Assembly (NCBI GenBank): GCA_905215015.1
Contig: CAJMOS010000041.1
Span: 1 to 22,688 of the forward strand
DNA length: 22,688 nucleotides
Direction of reading: 5' to 3'
DNA from: an uncultured bacterium
GTDB lineage: Bacteria; Spirochaetota; Spirochaetia; Sphaerochaetales; Sphaerochaetaceae
Shown: one piece after another, positions 6,587-12,701 of the stretch
Layout of the letters: every line of letters begins with the position of its first letter
How positions within the stretch are numbered: position 1 is the first letter of the stretch
Program-made: the position numbers and the translations under genes
The notes under the pieces: model-generated
Seen by the model: only the letters and a program-made list of their open reading frames with translations
Told to the model about the DNA's origin: nothing
Databases searched by the model: none

Positions 6587-7162
6587 ATGCCAGAAGAACA
6601 GAAGAAAGAACAAGCACCGGATCCCGCATTGCAGGATAAGCTTCTGAAAACCCGATCGATCATGGTCAGCGGTGAGATCAACAAGGATAGCGCCGACGCC
6701 TTCATCAAGCAGCTGCTCGTGCTCGACAGCGAGAGCAATGAGAAGATTACCGTCTACATCAACAGCCCGGGAGGCGATGTGGACGCCGGCTATGCCATGT
6801 TCGATATGGTCCGCTTCGTCTCCAGTCCGGTGCTGATGGTCGGTTGCGGCCTGGTCGCCAGCGCCGCGGCGCTCCTGTACCTGGCTGTCGGCAAGGATCG
6901 CCGGTACGCGCTTCCCAACTCGAGCTACCTGATCCATCAGCCGATGAGCGGGATGAAGGGGGTCGCCACCGATATCCAGATCCATGCCAGGCAGATGGTC
7001 AAGCTGCGCGCCAAGCTGGATGGCGTGATTGCCGAGCAGACAGGCAAGAGCATCGAAGAGGTTTCCCAGGACACCGAGCGCGACCATTGGCTGGACAGTG
7101 CCGAGGCCCAGGCCTACGGAATCGTCGGAAAAATCGTTACCCGCAAGACTGAGCTCCAGTAA
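6587..7162 (+). CDS. clpP: ClpP-family ATP-dependent protease proteolytic subunit, 191 aa
   Basis: ClpP forms the barrel protease that degrades proteins unfolded by a Clp ATPase in the cytoplasm. The catalytic triad is intact: Ser92 (in GLVASAAALLY), His117 (LIHQP) and Asp166 (DTERDHWL). The oligomerisation and helix motifs NSPGGDVDAGYAMFD (59-73) and GVATDIQIHARQM (125-137) are standard. The segment around the nucleophile differs from the usual G-x-A-A-S-M-G, so this may be a paralogue rather than the main ClpP. The start MPEEQ is chosen for GGAAGGA 8 nt upstream; a longer GTG-started frame from 6530 overlaps the promoter region. The next gene begins 12 bp after the stop, so the two may be cotranscribed. 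No Clp ATPase is in the window. Confidence 0.88.
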   Translation: MPEEQKKEQAPDPALQDKLLKTRSIMVSGEINKDSADAFIKQLLVLDSESNEKITVYINSPGGDVDAGYAMFDMVRFVSSPVLMVGCGLVASAAALLYLAVGKDRRYALPNSSYLIHQPMSGMKGVATDIQIHARQMVKLRAKLDGVIAEQTGKSIEEVSQDTERDHWLDSAEAQAYGIVGKIVTRKTELQ

Positions 7163-7174
7163 CAGCCGTCATTT

Positions 7175-9376
7175 ATGAACGGAACCAAATATCTCCGGGA
7201 GTCGGAAAAGCAGATTGGCCGCAGGGCCATGGTCATCGAGGAATGCATCAACGGCATCGCCTATCCGCTTCTTGGAGATACGATAGTCTACCTGCTCGCC
7301 GTGCAGTTCCATGCCGGCAACATGGCCCTAGGATATATCTCGTCGGCCTCCTATATCGCGGGCATCGTCCTGCCCTTGGTGCCGTTGCTCTTCCGTGGCC
7401 GCAACCAGGTCAAGAGCCAGATGTTCTGCTGGTACATCCGGGCTTTCTTCTGTCTTGCCTACCTGTCATTGTTGCATGTGCCTGAATGGCAGGCGCGGCT
7501 GGTCCTGCTGGCCACTTTCACGCTTTTCTGCGTCTTCCGCATGATCGGTATCGCTTTCAATGACTTCACCATCAAAAGCATCTCTTCCGCCTCGAACCGG
7601 GGCAAGGTAGTGGCAGAGGTCAATATCGCCTACCAGGGATCCTCGATGTTCTTCCGGTTCCTTACGGGCTTGGTCATGAGGCTTTCCTACTTCATGACTG
7701 TCAGCGGCTTGATTGCCCTGCAGATGGTGGGAGTCGCCGCCAACATGGTCAGCGCCGCCTTTGTCGGGAAGATTCCTTGCCGTTCTACCGTCCAGTACAC
7801 CCGTGGACATGGGGTGCTCTACCAGTTGCGGATCGGCATGCGGGACGAGATGTTGCGCAGGCGCCTGGTGCTGCGCTGGATCATCACCATGACGATGGTG
7901 GTCTTCAACATGTCGGTGCCCTTCATGCGCGTCGAGTCCCATTTCTCCCAAAGCCTGGTCATGTTCTACAGTGTCTCGCTGGGGCTGGCCTATGTCTGCG
8001 CAGGCATGGTGACCCGGTCGACTGCCGACCGCCTGGGGTCCAAGCCGCTGGTCATCTTCTCCAGCCTTTTCGCCGCCATCACGCTGGTCGTCTGGGCGAC
8101 GATTCCCGCCAGCGCTCCCTTCATCTGGTTCATGATTCTCGGTTTCCTGACCAACTTCTTCCTTTCCTCCGCCAACATGCTCTGTATCCGTCTGGTGACC
8201 CAGGTCATGCCGGACGAGGACAGCATCAGCTTCAACGCCATGGTCAACTTCGTCATCGCCCTCTTCGCCTTGGCGGCCGGTATGATCAGCGGGTTCCTTG
8301 CCGACAAGGTCAATCCTTGGTTTGTCGGCAACGGGTATTCCCTGGTATTCGTCTTCGCGCTGGTTTTGGTTCTGGTCGTGCTGGGCCTGAGCTTCATGCT
8401 CCGCGAGGGCGGGTCGGCCAGCATGCACGACGCGGCCAGCGTCGTCTTCTCGCTCCGTGGCATCCGTGCGGTCAGCACGATGGACCACCTTTCCAAGGAG
8501 CGGGATCCGATCAAGCGCAGGGCGTTGCTGCTGGACCTTGGCTCGAACATGAACGGCATGGCCACCAGCGAGCTGCGGGAAATCCTGGCCAATCCCTTCG
8601 CGCCTGATACCGAGGAGGCCATCCGCACCCTCGGCGAGAAGCCTCGCCCGGAACTTCTGGACGACCTGATCCGCATCGCAAAGGATGACGATTCCTATGT
8701 CCAGCTGGACGCTATCGGCGCCCTTGGTTCCTATGTGGACAGCTGGAGGGCGGTGGACGCCTTGCTCTCGCTGACAAATGATGCGGGCTCCTCCGTGCGG
8801 TCGATGGCATGCCGGTCTCTTGCCCGCATCACCCGGGGTGATTCCCGGTATCTGCCGCTGGTCAACAAGCTGAGCCGTGGCGCCCAGCATACCGACGAGG
8901 AGATCGATTACCTGATCGCCAAGCGGACGATGGACCAGGAGGGGCTGTTCTACGAGGACTTCTTCCTTCCTGTCAAGCAACATCGTAGCGCCACGTTCCG
9001 CCAGACCCGCTATGCCGTCTTGGCCAGCTTCCTGCTTTTCGGGTCCCCACGGCTCGCCCATCTGTACGAGATGATGAACAACGGAGACGTGGACGACTTT
9101 CTCTCCGGCTTTCTCTCGGACGCCCGTGACCTGCCTGCCATCGATTCCCACTACGACGAGGTGATCAAGATGTTCACCTACCAGGATTGGGAGGGGGTCA
9201 GGAGCTTCTGCATGGGCATGCTCGACGAGGCCGATGTCGGCTGGAACCACCAGTTCGACCATTTGAAGAAGGGCCTGCTCGAGGCGAAGACGATGGATAT
9301 CGGCCTGTTCGATGTCCAAGACGCCTTGGCGGAGCTTTATTTCTGCTACTCCCTCGCCAAGAACTCTCGAAGCTGA
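7175..9376 (+). CDS. MFS-type membrane protein fused to a HEAT-like repeat domain, 733 aa
   Basis: Residues 25-408 contain about 11-12 hydrophobic helices in two halves split by a basic loop near 200-232, as in major facilitator transporters; RSTADRLGSKP (281-291) resembles the MFS loop motif. Residues about 440-733 are soluble and helical. Two clear HEAT-like units are visible: DDLIRIAKDDDSYVQLDAIGA (about 496-516) and VDALLSLTNDAGSSVRSMACRSLARI (about 527-552), which usually act as protein-binding scaffolds. The C-terminal part has no recognised motif. MFS proteins are normally near 400 residues, so over 300 extra residues is notable. It starts 12 bp after clpP without a clear ribosome site; MVIEEC at 7229 is an alternative start. 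Substrate unknown. Confidence 0.8.
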   Translation: MNGTKYLRESEKQIGRRAMVIEECINGIAYPLLGDTIVYLLAVQFHAGNMALGYISSASYIAGIVLPLVPLLFRGRNQVKSQMFCWYIRAFFCLAYLSLLHVPEWQARLVLLATFTLFCVFRMIGIAFNDFTIKSISSASNRGKVVAEVNIAYQGSSMFFRFLTGLVMRLSYFMTVSGLIALQMVGVAANMVSAAFVGKIPCRSTVQYTRGHGVLYQLRIGMRDEMLRRRLVLRWIITMTMVVFNMSVPFMRVESHFSQSLVMFYSVSLGLAYVCAGMVTRSTADRLGSKPLVIFSSLFAAITLVVWATIPASAPFIWFMILGFLTNFFLSSANMLCIRLVTQVMPDEDSISFNAMVNFVIALFALAAGMISGFLADKVNPWFVGNGYSLVFVFALVLVLVVLGLSFMLREGGSASMHDAASVVFSLRGIRAVSTMDHLSKERDPIKRRALLLDLGSNMNGMATSELREILANPFAPDTEEAIRTLGEKPRPELLDDLIRIAKDDDSYVQLDAIGALGSYVDSWRAVDALLSLTNDAGSSVRSMACRSLARITRGDSRYLPLVNKLSRGAQHTDEEIDYLIAKRTMDQEGLFYEDFFLPVKQHRSATFRQTRYAVLASFLLFGSPRLAHLYEMMNNGDVDDFLSGFLSDARDLPAIDSHYDEVIKMFTYQDWEGVRSFCMGMLDEADVGWNHQFDHLKKGLLEAKTMDIGLFDVQDALAELYFCYSLAKNSRS

Positions 9377-9416
9377 AAACATCCCCGGTAACGAATCATT
9401 TCCATCATCCGTGCCG

Positions 9417-9422
9417 TATGAT
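9417..9422 (+). promoter_or_regulatory. -10-like element directly before the next start codon
   Basis: TATGAT ends 5 nt before the ATG at 9428. If used, transcription would begin at about the ATG itself. No convincing -35 is seen, so this may be chance and the gene may be read from upstream. Confidence 0.3.
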
Positions 9423-9427
9423 AGGAT

Positions 9428-10429
9428 ATGAAGTTGTTGGCAATTCTTTTCTTCATGGTTCTTCTTGCCTCATGCAGAAATGAGGACGATGGGAAAGCGG
9501 CATTCCGCGTCACCACCTACAACGTGCAGAACTTGTTCGACGCCAGTCTCGATGGCACCGAGTACCAGGAATACCTTCCCGGTTCAGGCTGGAGCGATGC
9601 GATGTATCTTGCCCGGGTTGACCGGCTGGGCTCCTTGCTGCTTTCCGCTCCGCTTTCCTCCACATCGGTCTTCTTCCTTCAGGAGGTGGAGAACCTCGGG
9701 GTGGTCGAGTCTCTTGTGAAACGGAAACTGGCTTCCCATGGGCTTGGCTGTTACGCTTTCGCGAAGCGGGAAGGGGATGCTGCCGGAATCGGGATGGTGA
9801 GCAGAAGCCGTCCTGATTGGGTGCGTTGCCATAGTGTCGAGGGAAGCCGCCCAGTGCTTGAGGCCGCGTTCGACGAAGGCCGGCTGGTGCTGCTCGGATG
9901 CCATGCCCGCAGCCGGCTGGATGGACAAGAGAGCGAGGCGACGCGCGTAGCCCTTGCCAGGGTGATTTCCCGTGTCTGTGACGAATATCCCTCTTCCTTG
10001 GTGCTCGCTTTGGGGGATTTCAACGAGGATCCCACCGAGGGCTATCGAAGCGCCGCGCAGACAGCCTTGGTTCCCTCGGGATTGGGGCGAACTGCGCTTT
10101 GGTCTCGGCAGGGGTCGCTGGTGGTCAGCGGGAGCAGGCATATCGGACCTGGCCTCTGGTACAACCCGTGGATGGACGACTCGGTGGTGCGGGACATGCC
10201 AGGCAGCTATGTCTACGCGGGTTCCTGGCACCAGTATGACCAGATTCTTGGTTCGTGGCGCTTGTTCGATGGCCAGGGGTGGGAGTTCTCCTCCTTTTCC
10301 GTCCAAGGGGAAAGCCCGCTTGTGGCCAGCGACGGATCGCCGCTGGCCTGGGACCGGAAGCTGCTTACCGGCTACAGCGACCATCTGCCGGTCAGCATGG
10401 AACTCTACGAGCTTCCGGAGGTCCGGTAG
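9428..10429 (+). CDS. endonuclease/exonuclease/phosphatase-family lipoprotein, 333 aa
   Basis: This belongs to the DNase I-like metal-dependent phosphoesterase superfamily and is exported as a lipoprotein (lipobox LASC, Cys16). The family motifs appear in order: TYNVQNLFD (30-38, metal-site Asn), LQEVEN (84-89, metal-site Glu), GCHARSRL (157-164, at the usual catalytic His position), GDFNEDP (196-202, Asp and Asn) and the terminal SDHLPV (317-322). All core residues are present, so an active phosphodiesterase or nuclease outside the cytoplasm is likely; substrates could be extracellular DNA, nucleotides or phospholipid. The start codon follows AGGAT closely. It lies 51 bp after the MFS-HEAT gene on the same strand, and its stop is only 4 bp from the convergent rex stop. 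Confidence 0.87.
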   Translation: MKLLAILFFMVLLASCRNEDDGKAAFRVTTYNVQNLFDASLDGTEYQEYLPGSGWSDAMYLARVDRLGSLLLSAPLSSTSVFFLQEVENLGVVESLVKRKLASHGLGCYAFAKREGDAAGIGMVSRSRPDWVRCHSVEGSRPVLEAAFDEGRLVLLGCHARSRLDGQESEATRVALARVISRVCDEYPSSLVLALGDFNEDPTEGYRSAAQTALVPSGLGRTALWSRQGSLVVSGSRHIGPGLWYNPWMDDSVVRDMPGSYVYAGSWHQYDQILGSWRLFDGQGWEFSSFSVQGESPLVASDGSPLAWDRKLLTGYSDHLPVSMELYELPEVR

Positions 10430-10433
10430 GCGG

Positions 10434-11078
10434 TTACTCCCTGTGGCCCATCGCCGGGAACTTCAGCTCGTAGAAGATCTGCTCAAGCTCAAGGGCGATG
10501 TTGATGTTGTGGACGACGACAATCGTCCCGTCCTCCTGGGGGACCGGCTTCAGGGTGACGGGGCTGAAGTTCAGGATGCCGCGCACCCCAGCCTTCAGCA
10601 GGCGGTCGTAGCTTTCTTGTGCCGCCACCTCAGGGACGGTGATGACTGCGACCTTGACTTTCAGCGCGCTGACAATCTCGTCCAGCCGGTTCAGCGAGTA
10701 GAGCGGAATCGGGCTGGAGGAGTCGGTGTAGACGTTCGGGTCGTTGTCGAAACCGGCGACGATGCGGATGCCGTCAGGCTCGAAACCGGTATAATGAATT
10801 AAAGCTTTACCGATCCGCCCACATCCTACGATAATACAGTTCTGAGGATCTCCTTTCCCGAGCAGGGAACCGAGTACCCCGATCAGGTCGGTGATCTCAT
10901 AGCCGCCACGTTTCTGGCCATGGATGGCTAGCTGGGAGAAATCCTTGCGGACAATGGCGGGACTGACGCCTGCCGCGTCCGCAAGGTTGTGTGCGAAAAC
11001 TTTCTCAAGCCCGATCGTCCGAAGACGATTAAGAGCCCGGTAGTAGCGAGTGATTCTCACGAGTTGCTCGTTATTCAT
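10434..11078 (-). CDS. rex: redox-sensing transcriptional repressor Rex, 214 aa
   Basis: Rex binds DNA when the NADH/NAD ratio is low and releases it when NADH rises, controlling fermentation and hydrogenase genes in many anaerobes. The N-terminal winged helix (about 1-75) shows the family pattern RYYRALNRL, VSPAIVRKDFSQL and GQKRGGYEI. The Rossmann domain has IIVGCGRIGKAL (82-93) and a helical C-terminal dimer arm (NINIALELEQIFYELKF). Length is typical. The site GAGGAAAG precedes the ATG by 2 nt. It is divergent from the hydrogenase operon with a 172-bp AT-rich gap holding palindromes, which strongly suggests that Rex controls hyd and itself. The gene is confident; the targets are inference. 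Confidence 0.95.
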   Translation of the reverse strand: MNNEQLVRITRYYRALNRLRTIGLEKVFAHNLADAAGVSPAIVRKDFSQLAIHGQKRGGYEITDLIGVLGSLLGKGDPQNCIIVGCGRIGKALIHYTGFEPDGIRIVAGFDNDPNVYTDSSSPIPLYSLNRLDEIVSALKVKVAVITVPEVAAQESYDRLLKAGVRGILNFSPVTLKPVPQEDGTIVVVHNINIALELEQIFYELKFPAMGHRE

Positions 11079-11103
11079 ACTTTCCTCTTCAACTTATGTG
11101 ATT

Positions 11104-11133
11104 ACTATAACATTAACTTGCAATTATTTGCAA
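11104..11133 (-). promoter_or_regulatory. rex promoter
   Basis: On the minus strand TTGCAA (11133-11128), an 18-nt spacer and TATAGT (11109-11104). The start is near 11097, with a leader of about 19 nt containing the GAGG site. The -35 coincides with one of the TTGCAA repeats. Confidence 0.6.
11118..11133. promoter_or_regulatory. paired TTGCAA repeats over the rex promoter, operator candidate
   Basis: TTGCAATTATTTGCAA holds two copies of the self-complementary hexamer TTGCAA exactly 10 bp apart, covering the rex -35 and spacer. A protein bound here would block rex. It does not match the classical 18-bp Rex consensus (TTGTGA...TCACAA) well. Confidence 0.4.
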
Positions 11134-11159
11134 TAAATAGATTTTGAAATTCTGCTCCA

Positions 11160-11172
11160 GCGAAAAATTCGC
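11160..11172. repeat. short inverted repeat in the rex-hyd gap
   Basis: GCGAA-AAA-TTCGC, 5-bp arms with a 3-bp centre, between the two divergent promoters. It may be an additional regulator site or chance. Confidence 0.3.
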
Positions 11173-11181
11173 ATATTGCTC

Positions 11182-11210
11182 GTGCAAATCATCTTCCTCT
11201 CGGGTATAAT
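11182..11210 (+). promoter_or_regulatory. hydrogenase operon promoter
   Basis: GTGCAA (11182-11187), a 17-nt spacer and a consensus TATAAT (11205-11210). Start near 11217; the leader is about 34 nt with GGAGGG at 11242-11247. Confidence 0.75.
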
Positions 11211-11222
11211 AGTTGCAACTAT
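11209..11222. promoter_or_regulatory. perfect 14-bp palindrome at the hyd transcription start, probable operator
   Basis: ATAGTTGCAACTAT is self-complementary, extendable to 20 bp with one mismatched pair. It overlaps the end of the -10 box and the predicted start, an ideal repressor position. It shares the TTGCAA core with the repeats over the rex promoter. Rex, encoded next door, is the obvious candidate ligand, but this is inference. Confidence 0.55.
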
Positions 11223-11250
11223 CATTCTTATCCAATGGGTTGGAGGGTCC

Positions 11251-11724
11251 ATGTCAGAAACGAATATCGCGAACTTTTCCCCGGAACTGCTTGCGTTCAT
11301 CGGGGAATGGAAGACAAAACCAGGCAATCTGGTCATGGTGCTCCACAAGGTCCAGGAAGAGCAGGGGTATATTTCCCGCGAGGCTGCCGACCAGGTAGCC
11401 GAGATGCTGGATGTCCCGCTCGCCAAGATCTGGGGAGTCATCACGTTCTACCACTTCTTCAAGCTGAACAAGCCTGGCAAATACAACATCCAGGTTTGTC
11501 TGGGTACCGCTTGCTATCTCAAGGGTGGCCAGGCGCTAGTCGATGAGCTGAAGAGTTCCATCAATCTGGATGTCGGAGGGCTGACCGAAGACGGTCGTTT
11601 CTCCCTTGATGCTGTCCGTTGCCTTGGTTGCTGCGGTCTCGCTCCGGTCATGACGGTCGGCGGTGAGGTCTATGGCAAGGTAACGAAGGCGCAGATGGCG
11701 GGAATCCTGGAAAAGTACAACTGA
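11251..11724 (+). CDS. hydC: NAD-linked [FeFe]-hydrogenase gamma subunit HydC (NuoE-like), 157 aa
   Basis: This small electron-transfer subunit of the HydABC complex is homologous to NuoE of complex I. A helical N-terminal part (1-75) is followed by a thioredoxin-like domain binding one [2Fe-2S] cluster through C83, C88 (CLGTAC) and C124, C128 (CLGCC). It would pass electrons between HydB and the rest of the complex. The start MSETN is chosen because GGAGG is 4 nt upstream and the promoter lies inside the longer upstream frame, whose extra residues are a translation of regulatory DNA. It is first in the operon; the next gene starts 4 bp after its stop. Confidence 0.93.
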   Translation: MSETNIANFSPELLAFIGEWKTKPGNLVMVLHKVQEEQGYISREAADQVAEMLDVPLAKIWGVITFYHFFKLNKPGKYNIQVCLGTACYLKGGQALVDELKSSINLDVGGLTEDGRFSLDAVRCLGCCGLAPVMTVGGEVYGKVTKAQMAGILEKYN

Positions 11725-11728
11725 ACGG

Positions 11729-12334
11729 ATGCACCGATTCATCTGTGACTTTCTCCTGGATATCGTGCAGAACTCGTTTGAGGCCGGTGCCCCTTTGGTA
11801 CAGGTCAGGATCGAGGAAGATGCCGGAAGGCTTGCCTGCACGGTGACCGACACGGGCAAGGGAATGGATGAAACGATGCAGGGCCAGGTGCTGGACCCTT
11901 TTCAAGGAGCAGGTTCGAAGCACCCAGGTCGTCCAGTCAGCCTTGGGATCCCGTTTCTTGCCGAGACGATGAGGAGAACCGGTGGGCAGTTCCACCTTTC
12001 CTCGTTGCCGGACCAAGGAACCACAGTCCGCTTCGTGTGCGACCTGCACCATGTGGACACCCCGCCGACAGGCGACATCCCAGGGACGATACTTCTGATG
12101 CTCAGCGACGCAAGGGCCGGTGAGGTTTCGGTGTTCCGGAGCCTGGACACCCCCAAGGGGAGAGGTTCTTACCGGGTGACGAAAAGCGGGCTGATGCGGG
12201 AATTGGGCGATTTGCGAAAGGGTGACGCGCTGCTTCTGGCACGAGCCTATCTCCGCTCGCAAGAGGGAGAGCTCAAGCAGTGGAAGGTGGAACGGCGGCT
12301 GGTTTTGTCAAAAGGAGAAAACTATGACACTTGA
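11729..12334 (+). CDS. free-standing GHKL/HATPase-domain protein of the hydrogenase operon, 201 aa
   Basis: The N-terminal half is a histidine-kinase-type ATP-binding domain: N-box DIVQNSFEAG (11-20), G1 box DTGKGM (41-46) and a G2-like SLGIPF (71-76). There is no phospho-accepting histidine domain, sensor or membrane segment, so it is not a complete kinase. About 90 residues follow the ATPase fold without a motif I recognise. Similar ATP-binding proteins are found in NuoE-like/HydB-type hydrogenase operons of other anaerobes, where their role is not settled; anti-sigma-like regulation or an assembly role are options. It starts 4 bp after hydC and its end overlaps the next gene by 11 bp, so expression is tightly linked to the complex. 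Confidence 0.8.
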   Translation: MHRFICDFLLDIVQNSFEAGAPLVQVRIEEDAGRLACTVTDTGKGMDETMQGQVLDPFQGAGSKHPGRPVSLGIPFLAETMRRTGGQFHLSSLPDQGTTVRFVCDLHHVDTPPTGDIPGTILLMLSDARAGEVSVFRSLDTPKGRGSYRVTKSGLMRELGDLRKGDALLLARAYLRSQEGELKQWKVERRLVLSKGENYDT

Positions 12335-12689
12335 GGAATTGCGTTCGCTTCGTGAAAAAGGCGAGAAGGCGATGGCCAAACGCGAGAATGCCGGAAAGGA
12401 CATTCAGGTCATCGTAGGTATGGGCACCAGCGGCATCGCCGCCGGAGCCAAGCAGGTGGTTGATTGCTTCCTGGACTTGCTGGACCAGAAGGGAATCCAT
12501 AACGTCCTGGTCTCGCAGACCGGCGCCATGGGTCTCGGTGTGGAGCCGACCGTAGAGGTCACCGCTCCCGGCATGCCGGCTACGGTCTACGAAAAGGTCG
12601 ACAAGGCTGTCGTCGAGGCAATCATCGACCAGCATATCATCGGAAAGAAGCAGGTAAGCGACCACGTCGTCCATCCTGCCGAAAAGTAA
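12324..12689 (+). CDS. thioredoxin-like ferredoxin-fold protein lacking cluster cysteines, 121 aa
   Basis: By position and sequence this is the small thioredoxin-like [2Fe-2S] ferredoxin found between the HATPase gene and hydB in related operons. The core pattern is present: IQVIVGMGTSGIAAGAKQV (27-45), then VLVSQTGAMGLGVEPTVEV (61-79). Where relatives have cysteines (a GTC motif and TGCxGxC) this protein has Ser36, Ala68 and Gly72. Its only cysteine is Cys48. The paralogous N-terminal domain of HydB next door keeps all four (C10, C15, C47, C51 with TGCFGFC). So it is unlikely to hold a [2Fe-2S] cluster and may be structural or regulatory. The start at 12324 has AAAGGAG about 8 nt upstream and overlaps the preceding gene by 11 bp. 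Confidence 0.85.
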   Translation: MTLEELRSLREKGEKAMAKRENAGKDIQVIVGMGTSGIAAGAKQVVDCFLDLLDQKGIHNVLVSQTGAMGLGVEPTVEVTAPGMPATVYEKVDKAVVEAIIDQHIIGKKQVSDHVVHPAEK

Positions 12690-12701
12690 CGGGGGAAGAC
12701 A

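Noticed and set aside
7466..9382. A 638-codon minus-strand open frame opposite the MFS-HEAT gene
   Set aside because: It is a GC-rich shadow: low-complexity, His/Asp/Gln-rich product with no family motif, while the plus strand encodes a coherent membrane protein.
11108..11116. The 9-mer TAACATTAA shared by the rex leader and the dehydrogenase leader (20761-20769) as a common operator
   Set aside because: It is not palindromic, both regions are AT-rich, and such a match is expected by chance at roughly this scale.
11176..11250. A 25-residue hydrophobic N-terminal extension of HydC
   Set aside because: It would be a translation of the hyd promoter and operator; the ATG at 11251 has the ribosome site and gives a normal NuoE-like N-terminus.
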